From: Cudoniella acicularis
Lineage: Eukaryota > Ascomycota > Leotiomycetes > Helotiales > Helotiaceae
Reading direction: 5' to 3'
NCBI GenBank assembly: GCA_013054445.1
Contig: JAAMPI010000046.1
Location: 19,210-83,209 of the forward strand
Length of the DNA: 64,000 bases
The notes under the pieces were generated by a model. That model searched no databases. It was not told the DNA's origin and saw nothing but the letters and a program-made list of their open reading frames with translations. Positions 47,518 through 59,047 of the stretch are shown here, piece after piece. Both the position numbers and the translations under genes were made by a program. Each line of letters opens with the position of its first letter. The stretch's first letter is position 1.

Positions 47518-49196
47518 TTAAGTGACTTGGAAATTGGAGGTAAGTTTTTCGGAGGAAGCCGAGCACACGGTACTGATGTCGTTCGCACTGATGCTTGTTG
47601 GGAACTCGGTGTTGTCTGGAAGCACTTGAATGTGAATTGTCGAGGAGCTTGATTCGAAAACGACGGCCAGCTTCATAGTATTTGACGTAGGTCGCACAAT
47701 GTAATCAGAATCTCCAGCTGGCTTGTTCGTATGCAAGGTCGATTTCAAGAAGGTTGAGCCAGAATTGAGTGCTTCTGCAATGTCGAATTCGCCACATCCA
47801 GATTCCCAGCAAGAACAGTCGGCATCTCCATATTGAAGCGTGCGTGGAATCTGAGCATTAAGCATCCACTAAACACGGTTAGCATAGAAAGGCCTCAGTT
47901 TATATTAAAGATTTTGAAACATTGATAAAAAATAAAAATAAAAATAAAAATATAGGCGGGCTCTTACAATTGCAGGCATGTCACCATTGAACCCTGTCTT
48001 TCCGTCTGAAGGCATCGAGTACTCGATCATGAAGACCTTGTCAGCGCCGTCAAATCCGTCTATCTCCGGTTAGCAGGCGTTCGTCTAAGCAACAGGTCAT
48101 AACTTACGATGTGTAACACTACCGGGTCGGGTGTATCCACAGCCACCATCACTGCAGTCCTTCCCGGACATTACAACAATTTCAACGTCAGAGGTAAGCA
48201 GTGTATCAGCTAGGATTTGCGGGGAAGATGCACCCCCAGTACCAGCAGAATTGGCATAAGCTAACGAAGCACCAAACTTGCTACAACTGAGGTCAGATCG
48301 CATTCGAATCTCATTGGAATGTTTGGGGTAACACACTAGTCGAAAACTCCAGATCCTTGGCCACCATAGTTTCCCAGAAATGCTAGGTTATCCAGAGTCT
48401 GGGAAGCTGAGTTATAGTATCCAATTCGGTTATAGGTGCCAGCGCCACCAGTACTGGGGCTAGCAGGTGCTGGTTCGGGACTCTTCGCGGGGGCAGCTTG
48501 AGCAGTGGTTTTCGCAGCTGGCGCTGGAGCAGGTGCAGGGGCAGGATCTAAGCGCGTTAGTATTTGTGTAAATAGGTCGGCTAGGACGTGAATAACTGAC
48601 TTGCATTGGCAGGTTGCGGTGTTGCAGCAGCAACGTAGTTGGGATTGGACCAGGAGACTAGTTTCCCATCGATGACTGCAGAAATGAATGGTGGCTGGCC
48701 ATCTCGTTCTTGCTCTTGGTGAGCGGGCTCGCTGCGCGGTCGGTTGTGAAGATGCCTGTGATGGCTGCCGTGGGCACGTTCCTGTAGCACAGGTTCTTCC
48801 CGCTTTTTCGCACTTGAAAGGGTGTAAGCAGCGAATTGCTTTAAGCTAATGGGACCTCGAAAGTGGAACGAAACCTGCAGATAATCTCATTAGCTTTTCA
48901 TATTCAACTTTGAAGGACCTCGTGCTTTTCGCACAACCCACCTCCTCATCAAGTGGAGCCAAGGGACCGCTGAACGACTTTGGGGTCGAAGAGCAGCTGC
49001 CATCCGTGCCCATGTTCGTGATCTGGTTGTACGTCCCAGGCGATCCAACATTGCTATACTTGATCGCCTCCACTGGTTGACAATACCAATTCCCGGCGAC
49101 TTCCTTAGAACCTGCTGCACACTGGTCCGCGCTGACTGCCGTCAAAGAAAGCAAAATGACCACACCTCCCACGATAATGTTTCGTCTTCCGTGCAT
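47518..49196 (-). CDS. Tos1-like cell-wall protein (putative glucanase, DUF2403/DUF2401)
   Basis: Six exons (49196-48942, 48874-48601, 48547-48337, 48280-48108, 48059-47968, 47868-47518) give 451 residues. The introns are 48875-48941, 48548-48600, 48281-48336, 48060-48107 and 47869-47967. A signal peptide (VVILLSLTAVSA) is followed by a Cys-containing N-terminal domain (QCAAGSKEVAGNWYCQPVEAI, NQITNMGTDGSCSS), a Pro/Ala-rich linker (PAPAPAPAPAA) and the catalytic-type C-terminal domain. That domain contains FLGNYGGQGSGVFDY, GYTRPGSVTHHGFDGADK, EYSMPSDGK.GFNGDMPAIWMLNAQIPRT and CSCWESGCGEFDIAE. The last region, ESGCGEFDIAE, resembles the GH16 ExDxxE active-site layout. Tos1-type proteins are covalently linked or soluble wall glucan enzymes. 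The neighbour at 50252-51237 is another wall-type protein on the same strand. Confidence 0.88.
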
Positions 49197-50251
49197 TTCG
49201 AGATGCGCACGGCTTCTTGAATGAATGAATGAGTGAACGATTTGGGGCCAGCTTTTTCCGTGTATCGTTGGACTTGTGGATGGTCGCAGCTCGCGAAGGA
49301 TGTCTCCGCGAACAGTGAACAGAAAATAGATTTATACGTTAGGTAGGCGTTTGGTGATTAGGTAGGGATCGAAAAAATGATTGTAAGGACTGTGGTGAGT
49401 GGGTGGGTTGGTGAGGGCGCTACTGGTGCATCACTCAAGAGGTGGTGTGAATCGGCTAGGCGCGAGAATGAATGGAAGGGAAGGGGTCACGGCAGTGTTG
49501 AGGTTGAGGTTGAGGTTGAAGTTGAGGTCAAGGAAGGTAAAGAACGAAAGGCGAAAAGGCGACACAAACATTATTGCGACAACGCAGTCTTTTTAAGCTG
49601 CGAGGGCGAAGGATTTGGAAGGATGGAACGCCAACCCAACATTTAGATTGCAAGGGAAGGCGCAGGTTTGTACAAACGCTTACGACCTAGAATAACACCC
49701 GTCGGCGGTTACAAGAGAACACCAACACCACGGCCAACACCCAATTTGGTTACGCGAAGTGACCCGACTTCACTTTTAAACTCGAGCCCTCCCCCAAAAG
49801 TATCCGCATCCGCATCTGCATTTTCGTCTACACCTGCATAGGCACAGGGCATAGCCATAGCCATTCAACAACCTTCAACACCCGCAATCCACTTCGCGGC
49901 GAAATCACCAGGAGAAGCAGCAACCAAGAAGCACAAAGCAGGAAGCAAGAAAACAAAAAGCAAGACTTGAAATACACCACAAGCCTCTATATCATCGCAC
50001 TCTAACCCGCCCTTGCGCAAAGTCCAGAAGACACCCACACACCAACACGAACGTCACCAGCACTCTACACCAGGTCACTTGACCCCTTCACAACATGGCT
50101 CTCCGTGGTCAAATTGAGAAGATCGAAAAACAAAACACTGCAAGGCACTGTTGAAGAATCGTTGGAACCCATGAAAATTACACTATGTACCCCAGAAGTC
50201 AAATATCCACACAAAATTCAATTTCAAGCTCCATCTGCCATCCTATCACGC
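49197..50251. other. intergenic between two wall-protein genes
   Basis: Promoter region of the Tos1-like gene plus the 3' region of the next. It holds a GTTGAG hexamer run (about 49496-49527). No gene supported. Confidence 0.45.
49496..49527. repeat. GTTGAG hexamer run (about five copies)
   Basis: Five near-perfect 6-base units in a row (the fourth reads GTTGAA). Different from the telomere repeat TTAGGG; a simple microsatellite. Confidence 0.6.
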
Positions 50252-51237
50252 TTATACAGTCCCACCCATCACAGTCGTCAGGGTGCAAGTGCCCGGCGAA
50301 ATGTAGCAGCTGCCATCGCTGTTGCCAACGGGAGTGTTGGCATTCAACCAGTAGTTCTGGGTCATGTCGCTGGTGCACTGTTGAGCCTCAGCGCTCTTGA
50401 TGGACATGTTGTAGTTGTTGCCAGCCGCGTTCATAATGACTGAGACGTCATATCCGCAGCCAGTAGATTGGAAGTTGGCCTCACCCCAAGTGATGGCGAA
50501 AGCTCCGCTCTCAGCTATCTCGCTGCAGGCCTGAGCCCATCCGATCTGAGTATTCTCCGCGAAAGCAACCACCTGACTTGCCCCAGGTGCGAGAACGAAC
50601 GTGAGGGTAGTGTCCTTGGGTGCGAGTGCCGATCCAGAGTTAGCTTGCAGATCTGATCCGACCTTGTTCCAGATGTTGACCGTGATGCTGATCGATTGGG
50701 TGTTCGTGAAGGTGTTGGTGTATTTTTGTCCCGAGGCAGATGATACCTTGATTATGTTCGATCCATATGGACTACCATAGTTGCCGACGTAGCTCACTTC
50801 ACTCCCAGATGATGTCTCGCTTGATCCTCCAAATGCTGTCAGGGCATTAGAAACTCCTACGATGCCGTTGAAGAGTCCGTCGGAGGAAGAACTGCTCGTA
50901 GTCTGAGCTGTTGGTGTTGATGTAGAGGTTGGTGCTACGGCAACAGCGGAAGCAGGAGCAGTAGTGGCCTTGGCAACTGCAGAAGCAGCAGTCTTTTCTG
51001 CTTGTCCAACAGACCATGCAGATGACCAGTCTATTCCCAAGTCGTCCCAATTAATACTACGCGCGTTGACACTATCCCCAAGTCAGAAATACGCCCTCCA
51101 AGTGCAAGTGCAACACTCGGGCTCACTTACTCCTTCTTCTCGTGGACCTGCCGATGCAAGTGCATGTGGGTTGGACCAGCCACGACATTGCCAATCAAGG
51201 CTGCCAGCATCAAACCAGAAGCTGCAGAGTTGCGCAT
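50252..51237 (-). CDS. Asp f 4-like secreted protein
   Basis: Two exons (51237-51131, 51056-50252) give 303 residues. The 74-bp intron is 51057-51130 with a GTAAGT donor. A signal peptide (MRNSAASGLMLAALIGNVVA) is followed by a His-rich stretch (THMHLHRQVHEKK), WDDLGIDWSSAWSVG, an Ala/Ser/Thr linker, and the conserved C-terminal domain. That domain includes VSYVGNYGSPYGSNIIKV, VNIWNKVGSDLQANSGSA, VAFAENTQIGWAQAC and WGEANF. This matches the Asp f 4 allergen-like family of Pezizomycotina, secreted wall-associated proteins of unknown activity. The N-terminal module is shared in style with the adjacent Tos1-like protein. Intact. Confidence 0.85.
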
Positions 51238-54200
51238 TTTGGATATTGGGTATATATGTTGTGGTATGGTGTATTTGATCTAATGATTTCAGGTTCGGAC
51301 GTCGTGGAAGTTGGAAATAGGAACGAAGTCGTTAAAGTAAGGCCGTTGGGTAAAGGAATGTGAGAGCAGACGTATTGCTCAAGTAGTAATGAACGAGAGT
51401 ATCGAACTGAATGAGTGACTTTCCACGGCGACCTGAGCCTTCTTGAATCGCGTTGAGGAGGGAAGAGGGATCAAAAGGGAGGCGAAGGGGAGGAGCGCTG
51501 AAGTAATCTTTCGGGACTCGTACTTCTCATGGTGGTGTGGGCGGGTTAATTTGGGGGGAATGGCTGCAGAGGCATCCAAGACGCAAGCCAGCGACAGGGG
51601 GGAAATTGAGATGAACCAACTCATTAGACATGGGAGGCCCCAAAGCCCACTAAAAACGCGTTCCTGGCGAAAGCCAGACGAGTTCCAGCGACCCGAACGC
51701 CCTGAATGGCCAGCCCGAAGCCCTCCTGGCACGCTACGACAGGGGTACAATAGCCACCACCGTGACCACTCCCCACCAAAACACCGCGAAGTTTTAGAGA
51801 CGTCAAAACCCCTGGAACTACTGGGCCACTCGCTCTCCAGCAGGAATAGGATCTGCTCTGGGCGAGAGGATGATGGATCACGACTCCAGCCTCCAAGAGT
51901 GCTTTTGTTTACTGTGAGGCCTGGAGCTTCGTTTCATCTGTTCAGTCTGAGTTGATTCAGTCGAGCCACGACAGAAGGAAAGGTTTTTTGGCCTGTTCAA
52001 GCCGGCCGGCACGAGCCCTTTGACGATGGCCGAGAACCTGAAGCAACCGAGCCTGCGATGCCACTTTGGGCAACTTGGCCTCTGGGAAAACAACGTCAAG
52101 TTGTCAACCCCTTCGACCACTTAAATTGTCCAATTTCGAAGCTCTGGGGTAAGGATGTTTCCTGTCCAGTGCCGGAATTTCCTGAAGCCAGCATCAAACA
52201 GATGGCCTGGCCAGGTGGGAGTGGTGGCATCGGAGATCAAGCTTCGCATCTCCACTCTTTCTTCAAACGAACTTCCTAATGCGACGGCCACTCGGGACGA
52301 TGCGATTCTTCCGATCTCGCCAACTAAGATTTATTCTGGGGTTATTCGATGCCCATCAAAGAGTCCAGAGCGAAGGCCGCGTATGTTTCATGTTTTTCCT
52401 CACGGTCAGATCAGAACGTGCTCCAGCTGTGCGCTGACTGCTGTGTTGTGCATAATTGTTCTCGTGCGCTATTTTTGCTAGACCTAAGAGGGATAAATAT
52501 GGAGAATCTGCACAATCCTGCTTTTTGTGCTTCGTAGAATAGCACTAATGCTTGTGCTGAGAAAAGTAGTGCAATCAATTTATGCAGCTCGAAAATTTGC
52601 TTCCTTGGTGGAAGCCTTGAAGGGCCGAACAACGTATATCCTCGCAGTCACATAATGCGGATTGGACGAGATTCATGACTCTCAGCGTGGGAACTTGTAT
52701 CTCCCCGGAGCCTTTTTTTTTTTTCTTTGTTATCGGGGGGTTGTTCGACGACAGCCTGTTTCTGATCCTGATCTCGTGGCGACAGATGTGTTGTTTACGT
52801 ACCTGCAGCTGGCTGGCTGTCCTGCAGGTACGCAGCGTGTGAATTCATCCAGTGGCCGATTCGTAAGATGTCCTCGCCCTAATGGATACGTACTGAAAGG
52901 TGGGAATATTTCGTCACCAACGACTCACCGCTCATCAATTCCAACATCCCCAACAATCTTACCTCAAATTTTCACCTAATTTTTCTCTTGTCCTAAGCAG
53001 GGCATTCAAGTTTTTCTTCAAGTCGTTTCCGATGATGCAGATGTCGGCCTTATGGCCGCTCGACCGCTACAGGTCATCAAGTTGTTGGTTGGGGTTTTAA
53101 GCATACCGGTATCTACCTTCTCCAATAACACTACCGTGGTGTTGGGTTTTGGTGGCTTCCGCGATTTCTTTCCTTAATCGCGAGCGCTTGCGATAAGATT
53201 AAAGTTCTCTTCCATCCACCCAGCACCCTGGTGGTAAAGGTCGCCGATTCAAGACCGAAAGAGCGTGTCTTGCGCCTGTTGGTCAAAAAACACTCCCAAG
53301 TTGGCAGAGTTTATGACGCATTCGTGTTTTGCGTACTTTTACTTGACTTGATTCGGCATGGGAGATAAACGAATCGAGTCTTGCATCGCCACGTCTTAGA
53401 TAGGCGTAAGATGAGACAGCAGTGTAGAAGCATAGAATGTACTTCTATAGGATGTTTCACTATACGCTGTGTGTTTGTTCTCGGCTGTCATGGGTTTAGT
53501 CTTGTTTGTTTTTTTATGTCTAACGGTCCGTCGCGTTGAAGTTTATGCGTGAAATCTCGTGGGCGCCAAGCGGCGGCGCCGGTGTGCGTCAACTGAGTGA
53601 GTCGCGTGATTCAGTTGTTGTCCTGAGTTAGATTCTTCAAATGACAGAGTCAAGTTGGGGAGATTTGAAACTTGAGGCGCTGGCACTTGGTGGTGATTTG
53701 AGATTCAGATGCCGTCGATGTTGCCATCTCAACGGCCCAAGTGAACGCAAAATGCACGTTGGAAAGAGCGGTAGCATTGGATACAGTTGAACGATTTGAA
53801 AAAAGAAGCATATACAATCTTACATTATGCGCGCAAGATCACTGGGATAAGAAGACATCAGTCAAGTGATTCCTTTGCTTTTGTGCGGAGATTTGAGACT
53901 TGATGCAAAACTTCACGGTGATGGGTTAGGTGAATGAATGTCTTCCAAGTTATGTAACGCCCTATCTACAGGAGGATACCAAGAAGCACTTGGATTGGCG
54001 GTTTTACAAGGTCGGAGTGTTTGCGGAGTATATTGTGATGACGGGAATGCTGGTGGTTCAAGATCAAGCGATTCATTTAAGCCTGAATACTTTTTATTAA
54101 TGTTCATCTGATTTTCAGATACTAATCTTAAAAAACTTGGCCTCGAAATGGCCGGGTAAAATCCAGTCAACCTCTAGGAGGACGTCGTCGAAGTCGTACA

Positions 54201-54744
54201 GAACACTTGACGATCCTTAAATAAATTCTAATTTAAAATACACCACAAATACCTTAATTAAAACGAGAGGATAAATCTATCTATATTCTTCCCTTTCTAT
54301 AAAACTTCGAGGTAACACAATTCTCATTCTTTGAAGTGTTGTGAGTAAACACCAGGCACGTCAAACGGGAACTGCCGAGGTTCACTACCTGAACAAGAGA
54401 CAGAACTTCAGCTCTTCCATTATCAATGCACTTGATATCCGCCAAAGGCACAAAGAGTGCATAATCCGTTGCCAAATTCCCACGTTTACGTTTGGCAGAT
54501 TTGAATCATGCGGTTGAATGAGAGCAAATACCGAGAGCACGATAAACCAGCGACCACGTGAAGCGGTCAGAACGCATGTACTGGTTACTGATTGCGTGCT
54601 AATTAGTGACTAAGTGAACTGAATGCAATATTCTACGTTGGTTATGACTTGCATCTGCGTATCTCGATGCATTGATGCGTTGATACGCTGGGCGTTTTCA
54701 CCAAAAGTGGCAGAGGATTTAATGCGCCGTGCACGTATGTATGT

Positions 54745-55060
54745 CAAAGAAAACTCCTGGTGGATTCCATGTTACACGAAATTTAGAGAAATTCTAGGTA
54801 TATGCGCCGCAAGCGTAAATTCCTGCTGGATTTGAAGCTCGTAAGTGAGACAAATTCCTATAACGGAAAATTTTCGTACATATGGGTGAAATATGGATGG
54901 AGGTTCCTGGTGGATTTTATGCCCGCAAAACAATACATCAAATTCCTAAATTTTCGTGCGAGATTTTTAGGTAGTCAGTTGGAATTCCTGATGGAGTAAG
55001 CCCGTAAGTTTATACGCAAGAGATGGAATTACTGGTCGGTTTGAAACACGTAAGACGCCA
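54745..55060 (+). repeat. degenerate minisatellite, unit about 80 bp
   Basis: Diverged copies of AATTCCTGGTGGATTTGAAGC followed by a (C)CCGTAAG-like text recur at about 54752, 54817, 54901, 54982 and 55024. Between some of them a second AAATTCCTA...AAATTTTCGT half-unit occurs (54852, 54945). A further copy lies at about 55313-55345, just right of the MITE, so the MITE appears to sit inside the array. Spacing is about 65-83 bases and irregular. Confidence 0.6.
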
Positions 55061-55074
55061 ACGAACGGTGAGTA

Positions 55075-55300
55075 TCTCCTCGACCATTATGCTCGCAGTA
55101 TCGCGAACTCGCCTCGATCACTTGAAAATTACTAAATAGCCACCGAGAGAAAAAAAAGAACTAATCTTTTTGACTCAATATAAGATTATAGGCTAGGGTG
55201 AGCTAAAATTTTAATCTTTCTTATAATGTCTCACAGTAGGAGAAATATTTGAAGTGTTTAGAGCGGATTCGTGGTACTGTGCACTAAACGGGCGAGGAGA
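55075..55300. mobile_element. MITE-like element, copy D (226 bp)
   Basis: The best-preserved copy. Its left end reads TCTCCTCGACCATTATG and its right end, reverse-complemented, TCTCCTCGCCCGTTTAG. Over 39 bases the two ends match at about 27 positions. A TA precedes the left end (55073-55074); the right side reads TG where TA is expected. The interior shares TATAGGCTAGGGTGAGC and TGTCTCACAGTAGGAGA with the others. It is non-coding and nested in the minisatellite-like array. Confidence 0.8.
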
Positions 55301-56137
55301 TGTACGCAGCAAGTAAAATTCCCTGATGGATTTGAAGCCAGGTATTTCGTAATGTTAAATCAAAGAAATCTCAAAGTCTTAAAGTCGTAAATAGGCATTT
55401 CGTACACACTACACAGTAAATAGGCTCACCGCCATCCTCAATCCTTATTCTAAACCATGAGATTAAAGGCATGCGCAGCCGTTACCTACCTAGCACCTGT
55501 ACGCAAAGCGTTGAAGGGCTTGGGCGCAAGTTGGTGAGGAGGGTTTCAGCCTTCGAAGCATCCTCCATGATGTTGGAGTTTGTAATGTATATCCTCATGT
55601 TGTATCGGTTCGCGGTGGCAAGGTTTGTATGCAAGTGAGGCTCGTGGTCACGGAATTTTGGACCTGCATTTAGAATGCAGAAGTGCAGGACATTATCGAT
55701 GTTCGTTCGTTGACATAAGGTCTAAACTTGACATGCAGGACAACGGCGTTAAGTAATAGGAAGTTATTGTGTTTATTTTTTTCTGGTAGGATCTGAAACT
55801 CAACTGTGATCTGGCGGGTAGAGAGAACGTATTGACAGCTCAAAGGCGGTCACATGGGCCTGGATCTCCAGCTGAAGATGCTGAAGCATTGATGCGTTGG
55901 CGATTCCAACAAGTGGCTCAGTCTAATGTAGGCGATAGCCAGTAAACGAAAAGATGCATACAAGTCTCCGCCGCTACAGATCTATCCCAAAACGCCAACA
56001 TATCCCAAAAGTTTCAGCGGAGATCGTACAGGATTAATATGTATTATCCCAGTCTAAAGCATCCTCTATGCCACGGCCTTGGACCCAAATATCTCCTCCT
56101 TGCCTAGACCTTTGCCGCGCGATCCAAAGGCTGACTG

Positions 56138-57746
56138 CTATCGCGGCTTCAGTTTCGTCCAGCCACTTGTCCCCGGTTTCCTGTCTCCATCTCCCGTCAC
56201 CATTTCCACTGCATCCATTACAGTCCTCATGGACATGAAACTCTGTGATGCTAGATTGGAGGCCTCTTTTCTCGCCCCGATTACGACACCGTCGTCGCCC
56301 ATCTCATCATTCTCGTGCTCTTGCCATGCATCTTCTGTTAATATTTCCCATTCTTTGTTGTTCATCTCACTGGTGAGCTTGTTTCTGAGTTTGTCAGCAA
56401 GCTTCATAGGACTGAGCAACTTCCAGCTACGAATGAATTCCGTCCCTTCAGCACTGCCAAGGAAAGAGTGTGCTGTGCCATGGGAATATCTTCCCATCAG
56501 AGGATCAGGATTGGATTTCCTGTCCTCAGCCTCGCTTTCTCGACCTCCATTCTTCGTGGGCGTGGACTGTGCAGATGACGCTCGACTTGGTGCTGGGCGT
56601 GGGCGAGATCCGATGAGTAAGTTGTAGAGGTTTCGTCCGATATTGCATACGTCGTCAAAGCTACACTCTTCCCCTACCGGTATGCCCTGGCTCCTGCACA
56701 CCCAGGCTATGTCATATGCCAGAAGTGTGACAGCTTCTATGAAAAGGGCATATGTTGCTGGATCTTCAGTGGCAAGAATAGGCAGTGGCTTCGCATAATA
56801 CAGGGGTCGTGGACGAGGTAGGTTTACTGGCTCTGCGTGTCGTGACACAGTTGGGCTTGAATTCGTTGTTTGCCCAGGATTGGTTCCGGGAAACGGTACA
56901 TCTTGGTACACGTGGGAAGAGGCAAGGGGAAAGATTGTTGGCAAGGGATAATCTCTGTGCGGTAGAGTAATTTCAGCAGGCAGTCGTATTGCTAGATAAT
57001 GCATGGACAGCATTAAAAGATGAGCAATATTTGACAGGGCGGTTGAGACCTGGGCTGCGCTGGCACCTTCAAGGGATACGTTAGCAGTTGTTGGCATAAA
57101 ATCAAGGACGAGACTTGCTATTCAGTTCTCTAAGGTCAACGATGCCTACCCGGCCTATTCTGTATTCCTCCAACTCTCCATTCTTCCTTACTCTCCGCAA
57201 TCCATACAGCTTCGCCGCCTCCCCACAAAGATATGTCCGTGATATGGCTAGGGAGGCGTGAACTTTGTTGTGCTTGTATTTAATCATGCGGGTATATTTC
57301 TCAGCATCCTCGAGCTGCCTGGATCTCCTCGCATCTACTCCATTAGAAGCTGAGGCCAACTCGGACTTCCTGCGAGTAAGACTGGCCTTCCTCTTGGCTA
57401 TATCCTCCCGGGCTTGCTCAATCTTCGCCCTCAGCTCGTCTGCATGTGCGATAATCTGCTGAGTTCTGTCGACCACTTGGCCCGTCTCTGCCCGCAGACT
57501 ATCCACATAAGCCCGACTTGAAGAGGGCGCAGATGTGTCGTTGGGTCCGCCAGTATTCGAGTTCGCAAGCAAGGCGCTTACTTCTCTGTCGAGGGCGTCC
57601 TTCTCAAGGTGTACTCGAGCGGTCTGTACTCGGTATTCGTAGAGTTGGTTGCGCGCATCGGTAGGGCATAGTAGAGGTAGTTTATATCCACCAGTACGGA
57701 AGCATATGTCGCACTGGATCTCAGGGCTATGACGATGATTTGGCAT
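56138..57746 (-). CDS. ATG14: autophagy protein Atg14 (PI3K complex I subunit)
   Basis: Two exons (57746-57119, 57066-56138) give 518 residues. The 52-bp intron 57067-57118 is GC-AG: donor GCAAGT, branch CTGCTAAC. Splicing it joins GIVDLRELNS to ASAAQVSTALSNIA, which restores the family sequence. The N-terminus has the Cys motif CDICFRTGGYKLPLLC (Cys 12, 15, 27), then a coiled coil (about residues 45-150), followed by YGLRRVRKNGELEEYRIGRVGIVDLREL and the C-terminal block HYLAIRLPAEITLPHRDYP. Further on, LLAYDIAWVCRSQGI and DVCNIGRNLYNLL are conserved. Atg14 recruits Vps34-Vps15-Atg6 to the pre-autophagosomal membrane. UVRAG/Vps38 is the alternative, but Cys spacing and the IVDLRELN region favour Atg14. 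Confidence 0.9.
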
Positions 57747-57975
57747 GTTGGTATCGAGGAGGGGGAGATGGTTGCTTCGACCAGGTCAAAGAGTATTTGG
57801 CAGGTCTCAGTCGTTCAAGCAGATGCATATCGAATAGTATCGCAGGGTGGGCGAAAGATAGAGAGGTCTTATTAGGTGGCCATGTCGTGAATGGAGGTCA
57901 AAGTTGGTAGATTCCAGGCAAGGCTGGCTTGGTTTCGAGGCCCTTAAGATCTTATCAAGCGAGATCGGCAATCAC

Positions 57976-58009
57976 CACGTGATACAGTCGTTTGCTAGTA
58001 AATCACGTG
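57976..58009. promoter_or_regulatory. twin CACGTG boxes in a divergent promoter
   Basis: CACGTG occurs at 57976-57981 (ATCACCACGTGAT) and 58004-58009 (AATCACGTGATG), 22 bases apart. They lie in the ~500-bp gap between the divergently transcribed ATG14 and the 58253 gene. Both boxes are extended to (N)CACGTGA, a form used by Cbf1-like bHLH factors. Co-regulation of the gene pair is an inference. Confidence 0.45.
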
Positions 58010-58252
58010 ATGACGCTGCATTTTCGTGTCTTTCGCGTCTTCTCTCTTATTGGAAGCATCGCGACATCACCTGATCACTCCTTTACTTCCTCCAACACAT
58101 GCAACCATCTAATCTCCTTGTGCACCTTTCAAGACGTTTCTCGGGACCGGAGCTCTGTCGGTTAAGGTCGCCCAAAGCCTTGCCCATTATCATCAAACAA
58201 GTGACCGCAGAAGTCCTTCAAGGCCACACCAAATCCCTATTATCCGACCATC

Positions 58253-59047
58253 ATGTCTTCCAATCCCCGCTCTCCACCAAGGACTCCCTTCAAACCCCCT
58301 GCTACAGTCAATGGCATAACAAAGCCTCAACGCCAAGAGAACCTCCCGATACCCATAGAAGAAGATGGTGCGACTACTCAACCGCCTCCTCCAAGCAGCC
58401 AGCTCTCTCCTCCAGAGGCCGCAGAGGTAGAAGCAGCCATTCTTGTTCCCGCAACACCCAAATCCAAGCCCGCACCTCCGTTATTCAAGGAGCCAGAATC
58501 CATACGCCGCAACGGGGTCGAGACCCCTAATCAGCAGCGAAAAGAAGTCGACGGGGACGAGACCGAGGAAGAAGATGAGGGTGCCGCTGACGAGGAAGAC
58601 TTGGAGGCCGACTTGCCAACTTTTAAATGGGCGGATATCCAACAAGAGTATGTAAATAGACTGAACGAAGTGGATGAAGAAGAAGAGCAGCTCTTGGAGC
58701 AGTATGTCGCTTACAGCAATGTTCGTGTTCACACCATTCTATATATTCTCTATTACTGATGACTTGGCAGCTTTTTCAATCGTGGGCTATTGCTGGTGCG
58801 GAGCGAACTAACAGTCGAGCAGTAAAGCGGTACGTTGGGTACTATTGCTTGGCGACCTGTTACTGATGGTTTCTTAGGCTCAAGACTCGTGAAAAATATG
58901 TGCAGCTTTCGGAAGAGTCTTTGGAGAAGAAGAAAAAGCATCGTATGTATCACACAAATTTTGCTACAAATATACCGCTAAAATTATGCAGATGAAACTG
59001 TTGTCAAGGCTTTCCAAGATGCCCTTGATCTATTGGGCGGTCGTTGA
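58253..59047 (+). CDS. uncharacterised coiled-coil protein with disordered acidic N-terminus
   Basis: Four exons (58253-58720, 58771-58829, 58878-58942, 58992-59047) give 215 residues. The three introns, 58721-58770, 58830-58877 and 58943-58991 (50, 48 and 49 bp), have clean acceptors, and the exon total is in frame. The first half is Pro/Ser/Glu-rich and disordered (SPPRTPFKPPATVNG, QPPPPSSQLSPPE), with an acidic DGDETEEEDEGAADEEDLEADLP run. The second half is helical: FKWADIQQEYVNRLNEVDEEEEQLLEQYVAY, then LKTREKYVQLSEESLEKKKKH and FQDALDLLGGR. It is divergent from ATG14 with shared promoter boxes. The family was not recognised. Confidence 0.75.

Larger units (their letters stand above)
51238..56137. 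other. long gene-poor region
   Basis: Nearly 5 kb without a supported gene. A 170-codon plus-strand frame at 51443-51955 begins with TTG and is basic and low in hydrophobic content, so I do not call it. Features seen are a T-run at about 52712-52723, the minisatellite-like array at about 54745-55060, and a full MITE copy at 55075-55300. Confidence 0.5.

Noticed and set aside
49496..49527. Possible internal telomere repeat
   Set aside because: The unit is GTTGAG, not TTAGGG, and the run is too short.
51443..51955. 170-codon plus-strand frame
   Set aside because: Starts at TTG, is basic and low in hydrophobic residues, overlaps similar frames on the minus strand and has no domain.
54802..54999. 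65-codon plus-strand frame within the minisatellite
   Set aside because: Its FL(V/L)DF-like repeats follow from the DNA repeat; no start context, no domain.
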